From assembly GCA_033398695.1 (NCBI GenBank), contig CM065801.1, positions 102,789,170 through 102,853,169 on the forward strand: a stretch of 64,000 nucleotides of DNA, read 5' to 3'. A model generated the notes under the pieces. It made no database searches. It was given only the letters and a program-made list of their open reading frames with translations, and had not been told where the DNA came from. Shown in pieces: positions 33,668-45,717 of the stretch. The stretch is from Orobanche coerulescens. Lineage: Eukaryota > Streptophyta > Magnoliopsida > Lamiales > Orobanchaceae. The first letter of the stretch is position 1; each line of letters begins with the position of its first letter. The position numbers were made by a program, and so were the translations under genes.

Positions 33668-35010
33668 GTAGTATTGTTATTTGATTGACCAACATTCCAG
33701 CAGTCTTCATGGAATTAATGAATAGAGTTCTGAATGATTTCCTCGATAAATGTGTGGTGATGTTCATTGACGACATTCTGATGTATTCCCGAAGTAGAAA
33801 GGAGCATGAGGACCACTTGAGACAAGTGTTAGGTGTTTGACAAGATCAAGTTTATGCTACTAAGTGGAGTTTTGGATTCCAGAAGTGATTTTTTTGGGCC
33901 ATATTATGTCGGCATATGGCATCAGAGTCGATCCAAGTAGATTGGAATGGTAATGAGTTAGAGTCACCAAATAATGTCAAGGAGGTTGGGATACTATCGT
34001 TGGTTTGTGCAGGCATTCCCTAACATTACTCGACCCTTGACGAACCTATTGAAAAAACCTAACAAGTTTGTATGAAAGACTGACTGCCAGAAGAGTTTTA
34101 ATCGGCGTGACCCCAGGGCCTGGAAGGGTTCATAATATACAATGATGTGTCTAAGTATGGTTTGGGATGCATTCTGATGGAGAATGATAGGGTAATTGCT
34201 TGAGCTTCTTGTTAGTTTAAGTTGTACGAATTGAACTATCCAACACACGATCTTGAACTTGCCGTAGTTGTTCACGCTCTTAATATCTAGAGACACTGCT
34301 TATATGGGTGACCTGTAAAACTTTCAAACATCATAAGAGCCTGAAATACTTCTTCTCTCAAAAAGAGCTGAACTTGAGACAAAGGCGGTGGCTCGAATTA
34401 ATCAAAGATTATGACTTAGAGATTTTATATCATATTGGGAAGGTAAATGTCGTGATTGGTGCGCTCAGTCATAAAACAAAACAAGAAACCATGTTGCCCT
34501 GCATGATGGTGCAACTAGAACCGCAAAGGGATATCACGGGGAACAGTATCGAAGTATGAGTACAGCGCCGACAGGGTAAGTTGTGTGCCAATAATCTTTA
34601 CCCAATAATAACAGACGAGATTCGTTTAGCGTAGTTCGAGGATCCTGGGTTGCGAGAAATTGGTAGGAATACAGTAGAGGGAGTCGTTGAGAATTTCAAA
34701 ATCGCAGATGATCTATTGATATGCAAGAATATGATTTGTATTCCACCTAATAATGAAGTGAAGCACGCAATCTTGGCAGACGCACATTCTACTCTTCACA
34801 CCATTCACCCCAGGGTGAGTAAAATATACAAAGATCTATATCTGAGTTACGGGTGGAGGAATATGAAGCGCGATGTAGCATAATTTGTGGCGTGATGCAT
34901 AACATGCCAACAAGTAATGATTGAACATCAAAGACCAGATGGAATCATGAAATCACTTCCTATTCCCGAGTGGAAGTGAGATAGTATATCGATATATTTT
35001 GTTACCGGTT
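33668..35010 (+). pseudogene. Ty3/gypsy RT-RNase H-integrase remnant
   Basis: Starts inside RT ([14 protein letters not shown], then [11 protein letters not shown] near 33765-33795) and goes through the thumb in broken frames. 34308-34559 holds the RNase H end ([38 protein letters not shown]). 34650-34960 holds the integrase zinc module (HSTLHTIHPRVSKIYKDL, then CITCQQVMIEHQRPDG in a further broken stretch). It stops near 35010 without LTR. Tekay-like or closely related, and old. Confidence 0.82.
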
Positions 35011-35438
35011 TAAAATTTGCTAATTTAGTATATTGTTAATGCTAACATAAATTAATATTTTATTTTAAAGTAATTAAATTATAAATAATACTTTTAATTA
35101 AATTAACTTGACTTATAAGTTATTATGTATTTTGTTTTTCTTAAGTTCACTCACATCAGTACTTCACTTCTATAGCTACTGCCATTAACTGACAATTATT
35201 TACATGTGGAGTTTTTCGAAAATGGAGAGCTAATACTGAAAATAATTGACGTGGGTTGACTAAAGATCCTAAGAGGACAACTAAATTAAGTGATCCAGTT
35301 TTGAAACATGCATTTTATCCAAACTTGAGCATGAAATGTATGGTTAAATGTCTTCTTTGCGGGAATGAAATCATGGCAACATTAATAGGTTGAAGCAACA
35401 ATGGATTGGCGGATTTCCAGAGAAATGAGTGATGTTAT
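35011..35438 (+). pseudogene. hAT transposase 5' part with BED-type zinc finger
   Basis: After an AT-rich start, 35268-35433 reads DPKRTTKLSDPVLKHAFYPN, MKCMVKCLLCGNEI and, after a one-base frame change, NINRLKQQWIGGFPE. This is the BED zinc finger at the N-terminus of plant hAT transposases; the Cys pair is present but the usual H-L-A-G near the end reads Q-W-I-G. The gene resumes at 58735 on the other side of the nested LTR. BED fingers bind the transposon ends. Confidence 0.72.
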
Positions 35439-35724
35439 TGTAATATCCATAATTTTTCCGTTCCGAATTTCTCGATTTTTCCTAACATTTGAACTTCATA
35501 TCAAACGATATTAAATTGTCGCGTACCTTTCGCATTGTGCATTATGTGGTTCGTGTGAAATCTTGGATGAAGTACGTACTCCTGTCCTTCCTTCAATTTT
35601 CTCGGGTCACGTACTCTAACATTGGAATTTAACGTACACTATAAGTCATTAATGTACATTATGTGTTATTCATAATGTACGTAATCGGCCTGACGATTTG
35701 AGGTAGTAGCCTCTAGAGACAGTG

Positions 35725-35918
35725 TTACGTACGCTAGCATGGGGGATATAGCGTACGCTAGAACCCATAATGTACGTTAAGGGATCCGCATTATATATGT
35801 AATGCCTTTGTTTGTTCGAGGCAGTGGCCTCTGCCCAGGCCATAACGTAGGCAATACTTCGAGCGTAGCGTATGTTAATGGTGTTACGTACGTTAACATG
35901 TGCATGTTACGTACGTAA
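35725..35918 (+). promoter_or_regulatory. U3 palindrome array in the solo LTR
   Basis: Boxes start at 35725, 35749, 35768, 35843 (degenerate), 35866, 35884 and 35907. The last steps before TATA, read upstream, are 23, 18, 23, matching TE1 (23, 18, 24). Sequences include TTACGTACGTTA, TAGCGTACGCTA and TTACGTACGTAA. Confidence 0.6.
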
Positions 35919-35930
35919 TGCTAGTCAAAC

Positions 35931-35938
35931 TATATATT
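35931..35938 (+). promoter_or_regulatory. TATA box of the solo LTR
   Basis: TATATATT, twelve bases after the last palindrome (ends 35918). Confidence 0.6.
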
Positions 35939-36008
35939 CACGGGGAACGGGTTTTGGATCTCATTTCTCATCATCTTTCTTCCCCTCCGGAGATTTGAGC
36001 GATCCCAA

Positions 36009-36931
36009 TGTTGTACGGCGATCTATACGCCTCGATGGCGATCGACACAATGGTCAAGAGCCAGCCAAAGAAGACAGATGCTGGGCAAGCGCCTAGCGGT
36101 CGACGTCTGAGGCGATCGTCTATCGGCATCTGGCGATCGTCTATAATGTCCGACTGTAGACGATCGTTCCGTACCACGTATAATTTCGACACCCGTCAGA
36201 ATCTTCGAAGACCGAATCTCAGACGAAGACCCACGTGCAGATCTGCAAAAGGCGCCACAAGATAAGGCCTTTTGACCCCAGTCTGTCACCATCTTCGCAC
36301 CTACTGACAAGCCCGCCGAAAGGTACAAAGTGGGCCCTCCCCAGACAGCGACTCAGGATGCGTGTGGACTTCTTATTGGCTCGCACATCTGGCTGCCAGC
36401 AGTAGCCTCGGACTTTAAGGAAACAGTCCCACGTGATGGGGCGATCGCCCACCTTATTCTAATATAGAAAACGGCGGTCGCCCGCGATCGCCGGGGAAGA
36501 CCTAGCAACTTCTTCTCCTATAAATAGAAGGTCTCCAACAGTGTCCTAAGGACGGTGAAATTACTTGACGAATACATTCTCACATAGTGAAATCAATTCA
36601 CAAAGACACACAGGCTGTGAAATTCATTCACAAACACAGTACACATAAAAAGCAAGAACTCACAGAACATCATATCTGGTTCTTCCGGCAATCTTCACGC
36701 TCTATAGCTAAGATAACTAGAGTCTTTACACTCATTGTAATTGCACTCTAACATTAATATTTGTAGTCCAAAGTATTTGTATTAATAACATCTCGCGAGA
36801 GCATTCAAGCCCGGGACTAACAACCCCGGTAAATCTTGTGTTATTTACTTTCCCACGGAATTGTTCTCGCATTTGTTTGTTACTCGAAAATCCAGCAATA
36901 TCATCTCCAGATAATATTTTGTGTAACAACA
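36009..36931 (+). repeat. Tat element 5' LTR (923 bp)
   Basis: Starts TGTTGTACGG, ends GTAACAACA. U3 is rich in CGATCG palindromes (GGCGATCGTC at 36111 and GGCGATCGT at 36132, AGACGATCGT at about 36157). Confidence 0.95.
36519..36526 (+). promoter_or_regulatory. TATA box in Tat 5' LTR
   Basis: CCTATAAATAGAAG, a canonical plant TATA box; the same occurs at 57127-57134 in the 3' LTR. Marks the U3/R region of the element promoter. Confidence 0.75.
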
Positions 36932-36949
36932 ATTGGCGCTAGAAGGAGG
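36932..36949 (+). other. Tat element primer binding site region
   Basis: ATTGGCGCTAGAAGGAGG directly follows the LTR. TTGGCGC starts are common in Tat/Athila-type primer sites; I cannot name the tRNA with certainty. Confidence 0.6.
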
Positions 36950-37060
36950 GCATCTTAACCTTCATTTTTTATTCCGACCGTCTCGAAGAACACTCACTGT
37001 TCTACGGGGCATATACTTGAAGAAACACTCACTGTTCTTCAAAGAAAAACCTTCAGAATT

Positions 37061-38985
37061 ATGACGCCTGCCACGACCTCAAAAAGAGCCACCCTGCGAT
37101 CTGACGGACATCTCATTCCGGCCCACATCGAATCCCAACCTACGGTGGAAGGCGACCGCAGCGACGCTAGGCTCTCACTCCCGCCCCCGAGGAACGGCCC
37201 CAACCTCTCACTCGATCAGTTCCAGACCGCGGAACAGATCGAGGAGTCTATAGCCATCCTTAGGGAGCGTCGGAGGGCATGCGACTCGCCCACCATTACT
37301 CCATCAGCCATCCGCCGAGCAGGCAAGCGAAAGCTTAAGGGGCTATACGTCGAGAAATCATCGGAAAGCCCCGAGCCGCAGGAAAAGGCCCTCGTAAGTC
37401 GGGATGATTCCGTCTTTAGCCGCCCAGGGAGTGATCCCTCATGGCGACCCAGGCATTCAGGCCCCAGCCGGGAGACATCGGAATCCGAGTCCGTCACCAG
37501 GAGTTCGGCATATCCGACTCCCAGAAGACAAGCCGGCCAACGGGCCCCCGCTCGCCCAAGAATTGAGCCCGGTGGCAGAGAACTCGTCACCTACCATGGG
37601 TCCAGGAGATCAGTACATGATCGCCTTGGCTCCCGCTCCAAGATCCAATCAGCGAGCAGTCAGGCTACGGCGATGGCCGCCATGCAGCGCCAGCCCGACA
37701 AAATGAAGGCGCTCCTAGAAACTGGGGCAAGCGCCAAAAGATCGATCGCTGGACCGAGTGAGCCACTCGCGGTCCAGATCGAGCTCGCTCTAGTTCAACC
37801 GAAGATCGCTCCCCCTCAAACACCTCTATACGAGGGGAGATCAGATCCTGAGACCCATTTGAGCAAATTCCGGATTTACATGACTGGATGTGGAGCATCG
37901 GACACGAAGAAGTGCCGAATGTTCCCATTGACATTGGGCGATCTCGCCCATAGGTGGTACATCTCACTGCCATCTCGCTCAATCAATTGTTTTGAGAAGC
38001 TGGCGAACAACTTCACATCGTATTTTGCCGCCAAAGTTGCCCGGCCAGAAGGCCCCCACCGCATAATGAAAATCAGTCAGGGGAAGAACGAGCCCGATGA
38101 AGATTACATCGCAGGTAGATGAAATAGTCCTCACCGGTGAGCCCATTAGTGACGAGCTCGCTCTCTACTCGGTCCTAGGGGGATTCTATGGCCATTCGCC
38201 CATGTTCAGGCACCTTACGAAGGACATCCCCCCGACCTACGCGATCTTCCGCGTCAGGGCCGCTGATTTTCTGGCTAGGCAGAGGATGCTCACCCTCCGC
38301 TTAGGTGAGGGATCTACCGGGGAAGGGAAGGCGCCATCTCCCATCCCGAGAAAGGCAGTCGCCAAGCCCAGAAAGGCGATCGCGAAGCCACCCGGCGAAT
38401 TCAAAGCTTTCAGGGATGTGGAGGTTCACCTCCTCCGCAACCTCAACCTATCTCCGACCCACATTCTCAACACCATCAAGGGGCGCGAGTGGCTTAGCAA
38501 ACCGAAGCCGATAAGGGACAACAATCATCTAGACTGCAGCAAATTTTGTGCCTACCACAAGAGTCCCGGTCACAACACCAGCCAGTGTCGCGACCTCCTC
38601 AAACAACTCTGGAGACTGTTTGAGGAAGGAAAATTGGATAACTTGGTCACCAAGTCAGAGCCTCATGCAGAGAGGACCGGAGGGCGCGAGCACCGACAGA
38701 ACGATGGAATCCCTCCCAATCCGGTTGCCAGGATAGAGCTGAACGAGCCGGAGTACTCTGATGAATCGATCCCTCCGAGTAACCCTGGCGTCCGGATCAA
38801 TATGCTTCAAGCAGGAGGTGGAAACCTCAGAGGCCTTTCCCCTGTTTCCACCATGTCGAACAGAAAGCGGAAGGCCGAACTGAGGACGTTCGCCGGGGTC
38901 CATGTCGTGGTACCCCCGGAACCAACCATCTCCAAAGACGTGCTTATCACTTTCTCCAACAAGGATAGGGAGGGAGTGCAGTGCC
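37061..38985 (+). pseudogene. Tat element Gag
   Basis: The ATG at 37061 opens a 353-codon frame. Basic, Ser/Arg/Pro-rich N-terminal third; then the retrotransposon Gag domain (YEGRSDPETHLSKFRIYMTG, LAHRWYISLPSRSINCFEKL). It ends at a TGA (38120-38122) and the frame changes to 38097-39170, which continues Gag (EIVLTGEPISDELALYSVLG) and has a zinc-finger-like CAYHKSPGHNTSQC at about 38548-38590. So one small deletion or insertion near 38115 breaks the gene. Gag packages the element RNA. Confidence 0.85.
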
Positions 38986-39450
38986 CCAAAGAGGATGCAT
39001 TAGTAATCTCTGTATGTATCCTTGGAAAAATGGTCGATCGCATGCTGGTTGACAATGGGAGCTTTTCCAATATCATATTCAAATCCGCTTTTGACCAGCT
39101 CGGAAACCTGATCAAGTTCATCAAGCCATTTGACACCGTGCTTCAAGTGTTCGGCGACAGCACAGTCTAAGCCTATGGAAGGATCAAGCTCTCTGTCGAG
39201 CTAATATGTTATTACGATCCCAAGGTTAGGATTACTAGGAACCTGAATTTTGTAATCATAGATAGGCCCAGCATCTATAATGGGTTCCTAGGTCGTCCAT
39301 TTCTAGAAACCTTCGAGGCGGTCGCTTCTTCTTTCTTTTACTGTATCAAATTCCCCACTGCCGATGGGACAGTCGGTACTGTAAAAGGAGACCAACTAAT
39401 GGCTAAGAAATGTATGAATTACTCCTGTGTCGTAACTTCTTCAACACTTC
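38986..39450 (+). pseudogene. Tat element protease
   Basis: Motif MLVDNGSFSNIIF at about 39043-39082: D-N-G in place of the common D-S/T-G, a variant I recall from Tat elements. The frame is cut by a TAA at 39168-39170 but continues (AYGRIKLSVEL, FVIIDRPSIYNGFLGRPFLE) to about 39450. Presumably processes the Gag-Pol polyprotein. Confidence 0.75.
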
Positions 39451-41014
39451 CCATACTAGTTATAACATTGAGTCGATCGATAATCAACCGATGGAGCTCG
39501 ACGAGCTAAGCGCCTCGACCTGCCCGACTCGGAGGACAGCGTCTCACATCGATTGACAGACGACATCGAAGCAAGGATCGGTTTCGAGCCAAGCCTCGAC
39601 ATAGATCCAAGGATTGAGTCCGGAAATCGATCCAAACGAGAAGCGACCGTCCCCATTGAAGAGTTGGAAAGTATAACAATAGATCCGGCTCGCCCGGAAC
39701 GGGAAGTACAGATCGGCACAAGCGTCGACCTCGAGTTCAAGAATGATCTGATCAGTTTACTACATAAGAACATCGGAGTCTTTGCCTGGTCGCATCAAGA
39801 TATGGTGGGCATAAAACCCTGAACATGCTTGTCACTATCTAAAGATCGACCCGGCAAGGAAGCCTGTTCACCAGAAACGTAGGAAATTCGGTCCGGAGAA
39901 GTACGCAGTGCTCGACATAGAAGTCAAAAAGCTACTCCATAACAAACTAATTGGAGTAGCTAAAGACGAGCCACAGTGGGTAGCTAACGCAGTACTCATC
40001 AAAAAGCCGAGCAACTCCTGGAGGATATGCATCGACTTCACCGACCTCAATGCGGCATGTCCAAAAGACCACTTTCCGATGCCTCATATTGACCACTTGG
40101 TCGATAGCACAACAGGCTACGAAACGATGTCGTTCATGGATGCCTTCGCCGGGTACCATCAGATCCCCATGAAGGAGAAAGACATAAAACACACATCGTT
40201 CCACACGGAAAAAGACGTGTACTTTTGGGTCCGAATGCCGTTCGGACTGAAGAATGCAGGGGCGACCTACCAGCGATTAGTCAATGGGATGTTCGCCAAC
40301 CAGATCAGCAAGACCATGGAGGTCTACATTGACGATATCGTAGTCAAAAGCCTCAAAAAGGAAGATCACCTCAATGACCTTGCTGAGACGTTTGCCATCC
40401 TCGAGATGTTCAATATGAAGTTGAACCCCAAGGAATGCAACTTCGGGGTGAGCTCCGGAAAATTCTTGGGGCACATCGTGAGCCAAAGGGGGATTGAGGT
40501 GAACCCCACCAAGATCCAGGCGATCCAAGACATGCAGGAGCCACAGAATGTCAAGCAGGTGCAACGCCTCACAGGTTGTCTAGCTGCCCTCAACTGTTTC
40601 ATATCTTGGCTCGGGGATAAAAGCAAGCCATTCTTCGTGACCATAAAGAACAAAAAGTTCGCATGGACAAAGGAGAGTCAAATAGAAATCGCCAAAATAA
40701 AGGAGTACCTATCTAACCCCCAGATCTTGGCGAAGCCGATCCCCGGCGAAAAGCTATTCCTTTACCTGGCGGCCTCGGAGGTCGCACTGAGTGCTGTATT
40801 AGTGCGAGCAGAGGGGCAAGCACACTTTCCGATCTACTACGTTAGTCAAGCGTTCCATGACGCGGAAATGCATTACACACCTCTGGAGAAGATCGCCTAC
40901 GCTCTAGTCATGAGTGTTCGCAAGCTAAGGGCCTACTTCTTCGAACATCAAGTGGAGGTTCTGACGAATCTCCCCTTAAGTCAAGTTCTGCACCGGCCAG
41001 ACACCAATGGGTGA
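39451..41014 (+). pseudogene. Tat element reverse transcriptase and first RNase H
   Basis: 39553-39822 is the linker to RT; a one-base shift follows near 39820. 39908-41014 reads RT: WVANAVLIKKPSNSWRICID, MDAFAGYHQIPM, MPFGLKNAGATYQRLVN, catalytic YIDD at about residue 140 (MEVYIDDIVVKS), thumb FLGHIVSQRGIEVNPTKIQA. RNase H follows with KLFLYLAASEVALSAVLVR and YTPLEKIAYALV. It ends in a TGA at 41012-41014 after VLHRPDTNG. Confidence 0.9.
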
Positions 41015-41119
41015 CTCCTCAAGTGGTCACTGGAGATCACCCAATATGGTATCATATACGCTCCTCGCACGGCAATCAAATGCCAAGGTCTGGCGGACTT
41101 CGTGGTGGAATTAACATTC

Positions 41120-41500
41120 CCTCCCAGTCCGACCTAGGTCGGCCGTACTGCTTGGAAGTTGTACGTGGATGGCTCAGCAACCGGCTCGCGAGCAGGGGCA
41201 GGGATTGTCCTTATCATCCCCGACGGCCAAATCTTTACGAAAGCGGTGAGTTTTGGGTTCCGTGCGACCAATAATGAAGCCGAATACGAAGCCTTGGTAG
41301 GCGGGCTCGATCTAGCCCTCGCCCTGGATGTTCACCGTCTCCACATTTTCATGGACTCCCTCTTGGTCGTAAACCTAGTCAAGGGAGGGTATGAGGCGCG
41401 CGGCGAACAAATGATCAAATACCAAGAACTGGTCGCCGAAATGTGCACGAAGTTTGAAGAAGTTCTGATCGAACAAGTCCCGAGAGAGCACAACTCCTAG
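41120..41500 (+). pseudogene. Tat element second (archaeal-type) RNase H
   Basis: YVDGSATGSRAGAGIVLIIP, FRATNNEAEYEALVGGLDLA, FMDSLLVVNLV and EQVPREHNS form a complete RNase H fold of the archaeal type, with the acidic residues at Asp (YVD), Glu (EAEYE) and Asp (MDS). This extra RNase H after the first marks the Tat lineage. A TAG at 41498-41500 interrupts the frame, which goes on with ADALSKLASS into integrase. Confidence 0.88.
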
Positions 41501-42143
41501 GCCGATGCCCTATCCAAACTAGCATCATCAGATGGGGCAGCAGATTTCTCTAACTTCCAAATCACAAAATCAGGAAAGCTGGCGATCGACAGAAACCTGA
41601 TTACCACAGTTGCCATCGCCGAGGAAAACTGGATGACTCCGTTCACCAAATACTTGAAGAACGGAACGGTCCCTGCCGACCGTATCAAAGCTCGTCAGCT
41701 TGAGCTCCGAGCAACCAGATACACCCTGTTGGACGACCGGCTTTACAAGCGAGCTTTCAGCCTTCCTCTCCTCAAGTGTATTATGCCGAATGAAGGCCAA
41801 CTCGTTTTAGCTGAGATCCATGATGGGCTCTGTGGAAATCATGCTGGGGGACGAGCTCTCATCCACAAGACAACCAGGCAAGGTTTTTTCTGGCCTACAC
41901 TACAAAAAGACGCGATCGCCTATGCCCGATCGTGTCACAAATGTAAAATAATGGGCCCAAACATCAAACTCTCCCCCGAACAGCTCACTTCTAGGTACAG
42001 CCCATGTCCGTTCGCCTAATGGGGCATCGACCTCATCGGTCCCTTGCCGACGGCGCCAGGGGGATGTAAATTTGCCATCGTGGGGGTCGATTATTTCACG
42101 AAATGGGCTGAGGCCGAGCCACTCAATAAGATTGGCCAAAAAC
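41501..42143 (+). pseudogene. Tat element integrase, first part
   Basis: H2C2 zinc module (HDGLCGNHAGGRALIHK, then CHKCK), followed by a TAA at 42017-42019 and WGIDLIGPLPTAPGG with the first catalytic Asp, then FAIVGVDYFTKWAEAEPL. Cut at 42143 by the copia insertion; continues at 51523. Confidence 0.88.
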
Positions 42144-44013
42144 TGTTAGGAATATGCCCTCGAATGCCACTCAGGGGATGAGAGAGTAGGGGCATTGTAC
42201 TTGTAATTATGGAATAAATAATAAAAAGGCAATTCAATTCATTCACTGTTTATTGTATTTCAATTGCATTCTTGACTTGGTAAACATTGAAGTGAAGTCC
42301 ATGTAAATAAACTGAACATTCCATTCTCGTTATGGGATAAGAGAAAATGCACTGGAAGTGTTTAAAGTTTATTTACGTAAATCGTCATAAGTCAATAAAC
42401 TTAAATGGGCATTAAGTTTTAATAAGACTTGTATAACTGATGCTAGGACGTGTGCACGTCTTGATAGCATAGTTATAAAGTATATTGGTGGGACCAGTAT
42501 ACTCGAACACGACTCATACTCGATTCAGTCACACGGTATTCACTCTCGAAGAGTTGATGACGAATCAAAAGTTTGTGATAGTGTATGTGGACCTTTGACT
42601 TGAGGATTCAGTAGAAGATGTGCCTGTGACGTTTAGTTTGTCATTAGAGTAGTTAGACTCATTTGCTTGATTGCTGAGTCGACCTCGAAGTGCGGACTAT
42701 ACGGGCGGTAGCGATCTTTACCGTATGCCAAGAAAGGATTTTATCTCTGTTAGTGAGCGGCGTATGTCCTATACGGTTAATGACAAATAAGATCATGAGT
42801 CTTTGGACAAAGCATTACGATATAGTCGTATTAGATACACTATTAATCGATCGGTCTTGATTTGCATTAACACATGTATAGAGTCTAGTCAAAAGTAGGG
42901 TTTGACTTTACCGTGACCGAAGACTTGACCGGGACATCGATAAAGGGTCTATACGTATATAGTATTCACGACATAATGGTTCGGAATGATCCCTTCATTC
43001 GTTCTCGATCGGGTTTACTGATGCGGCCCGCTAGTCGGGCTAAGTCCGCCCGCGATCATTAGTTCCTCCCAATGCCGGTGAGACGGACCTACGGAGTCGC
43101 GCATCAGGAGCGTTGACGGATAAATGTGAATTTATTATCTCTCTATTAATATTAGATATTGGATATCTAATTTATGATTTATTGGATAAATCAAATAGCG
43201 GTCTTATGAATTAAAATTAAGTTACCGGGTAGTTAATTTAATTCATAAATTATATTTCTTCGAGAAATATATTTGTATTTGATATAATTAATTAGATTGA
43301 TTAATTAATATAAATACATTGATAATTAAATGGAGTGTATTTAACGGAGTCGTTTGACGTACGTCCGGTACACAAGCCGAGTGGCTCGGCTCGTTTCTAG
43401 GAAACTTCCTAAATGGGCCGCCCCTTCCCTACCTCACATGGTATTATTGCATGCATGTGTTTTTTGGTTGTATTGATTAAGTCATCATGTGTTGAGATGC
43501 TTAATGATTTATTATATCTACATGTGAGTTGTTTTTGTAGATATATAATCATCAATACATCAACTAAAGTGAAGACTAAGTGACAACACACACATACACA
43601 CATCTTCATGCTCTGCTCCTGCCGAGAGATATAAGGGAGGAAGAGAATTTTTTTTTTAAGTTATTTTCATCTTAGAGGTGAAAGAAATTCAAGAAAAAAA
43701 AATAGAGAGAAAATTCCTACGGTAACTTCCTAGCCGTGTTCTTGGAGAACGGAGTTACGTCGAATTTTCCGGGCAACTTCCGACGCGTGTGAAGTAGAGG
43801 CTTCGAAGTTTCGGTGCTTGGAACGAAGGGATTTCGTGGTCGGGACGGGTTTCGTGATCGTCATCCAATTTTACGAAGATTTATTTCAAAGGCTTCAAGG
43901 GTATGATTTTTATCTTCGTATTTATTTTTCGTATATACGTTACTTGATCGATCCTGTTTAGGATTCGTTTTTATTTCCGCTGCGTATTTCGTTTTATTTT
44001 CGGAATCCCAACA
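42144..44013 (+). repeat. Copia 5' LTR (1870 bp)
   Basis: TGTTAGGAATATGCCC...CCCAACA. Almost identical to 49639-51517 except for a cluster of about a dozen differences at 42700-43085, nearly all where the other LTR has a CAG, CTG or CCG. Confidence 0.95.
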
Positions 44014-44026
44014 GTGGTATCGGAGT
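44014..44026 (+). other. Copia primer binding site
   Basis: TGGTATCGGAG one base after the LTR: initiator tRNA-Met type. Confidence 0.85.
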
Positions 44027-45717
44027 GAGGTCAATGTTCCCGTATATACGATTATTTGTGCATTTTGAATGCTTTTGGATGATGATTATGATTTAGAATC
44101 ATGTTTGGAATAATCGTAGATTTTAAATTGTTCGTTGTAGCCTCACGTTTTTTGAAACGGGCCGAAAAATGAAGAAACGGGCCGCTTGGCAGGTGTCGGC
44201 AAGATCGCCTGGCCGCCGCTTGCATCGCCGAGCATGATCGGTCATGATCGCCTTGTCTCGCCACGGCCAAGAATGATCGCCACCGCTGAAAGTGGCTCGC
44301 CAGCACCCTCGGTTTTTGGCCCGATTTTGAATCGGCCGCGAGTGGGCCTAAAACCGGATTATCAGGACTCGCTTTAATTTTATATTTCGTTGTAATTATT
44401 TCCCAAAATTTATATTGGATTTTAATTTGACTAAATTAATATTTGGAATATTTTTGTGTTAAGGGAAATAAATTAAACGAGAATATTATTTTGGCTGAAT
44501 TACTTCGAACGAATTAAAATGACAATTATTAGTATTAATTGGATTAATACCATTAAAATTGAATAGATTAATCTTATACTGATTGGATTAATATATTAAT
44601 TGATTATTTAATTTTAATGCCACTTTATATTAATTGGATTAATATAGTAGAAATTGAATAGATTAATTTATAGATTAATTAGATTAATATATATTAAAGA
44701 TTAATTGTTTAATTTCGTTGCCATTACATGTTGTATGGAATCCTTATGTGATGGTGATATAGCTCGTGGACTTAGTTTTTTGATTTGTTCGATTCGATTG
44801 GGTTGTAAAGGCCGTTTTGAGCCTATTTATATTTACTAGAAAAACTTGTATAGGATGCAATTTTTTAATAATGTAATTATTATTTTGGGTATGAAGAAGA
44901 CCGAAGACAACCGACCGAGAAGACGAAGAATCGAAGATTTTTTTTATTGGGTCATTCGCTTGGTCCAGTACTTAGGAATTAGGTCCATGAGCTATATGTT
45001 GGTAGTAACTAGGTTCTTGTTTTGCATTTTCATTTTGAATGATTGACAAACCAACAAACGCGCGTATAATTGAATTAATGTGCAAAGTGTAACATTAATC
45101 GCGAAATTCTCCCGACTACAAACAGACTAAGTTTGAAAAAGGTTACGAGTTTTCCTACCCTCCATCAAACTCGTAGAAAATTGATACCCGAGCTGGTGTG
45201 CTATGCTTACGAGTTATCGGGGTAGTACATTTGGTAGAGGTTGAAAAATTCTTGAGTGCATTAGATGCCTTCGGTTGGTGATAAATTTCGCCCCTAGAAA
45301 CCTGATAGGTTGCCGGGTGAGATTCAATAGTCAAACTGATAGACGTTGATGGTCAACAACTTAGATAGTATGGATTGCCAAAAAACCTGATAGGTTGAGG
45401 GCATGAAGACTAGGGGTAAAAGAAGATCAAATCATCCATTAGACGGGTTGGTGTTAGACACCACTTTACAGGAATTAATTGGCAAGAAACCTGATAGGTT
45501 GCGTCTGTTAAAATTTGTAAAGAACATGATCACCACTAAGAAGTCGTTCTAATCATGATTTCCGGATTATAACATGGGAGTGTATAATTCCGATAAAATT
45601 AGTGGGAGCCGAGACAAGAATTATACAAGCCCTTAAGTTCTATACTCGGTCATAATTAAACAAGTCACTAATTTAATCTTGTCTAAATCTTTGGTAAAAC
45701 GAAATTGAATCTCTAAA
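44027..45717 (+). other. Copia 5' leader, non-coding
   Basis: A 1.7-kb leader between primer site and gag. A GC-rich stretch at 44156-44350, AT-rich repeats of TTGGATTAATA type at 44500-44710, and the 15-base phrase AAACCTGATAGGTTG three times (45298, 45383, 45487). No gene supported. Probably contains packaging signals, by analogy only. Confidence 0.6.

Larger units (their letters stand above)
35439..36008 (+). repeat. Solo Tekay-like LTR, 5' part
   Basis: Starts TGTAATATCC like the TE1 LTR. The remainder is at 57540-58734; the two parts are separated by the Tat insertion. Together about 1765 bp, TG...CA, flanked by GTTAT (35434-35438) and ATTAT (58735-58739), an almost perfect 5-bp target site. 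No internal region is present, so it is a solo LTR left by LTR-LTR recombination. Confidence 0.85.

Noticed and set aside
36008..36452. Overlapping ORFs on both strands in the Tat LTR (also 56568-57070)
   Set aside because: They follow from CGATCG-rich LTR sequence and recur only because the LTR is duplicated.
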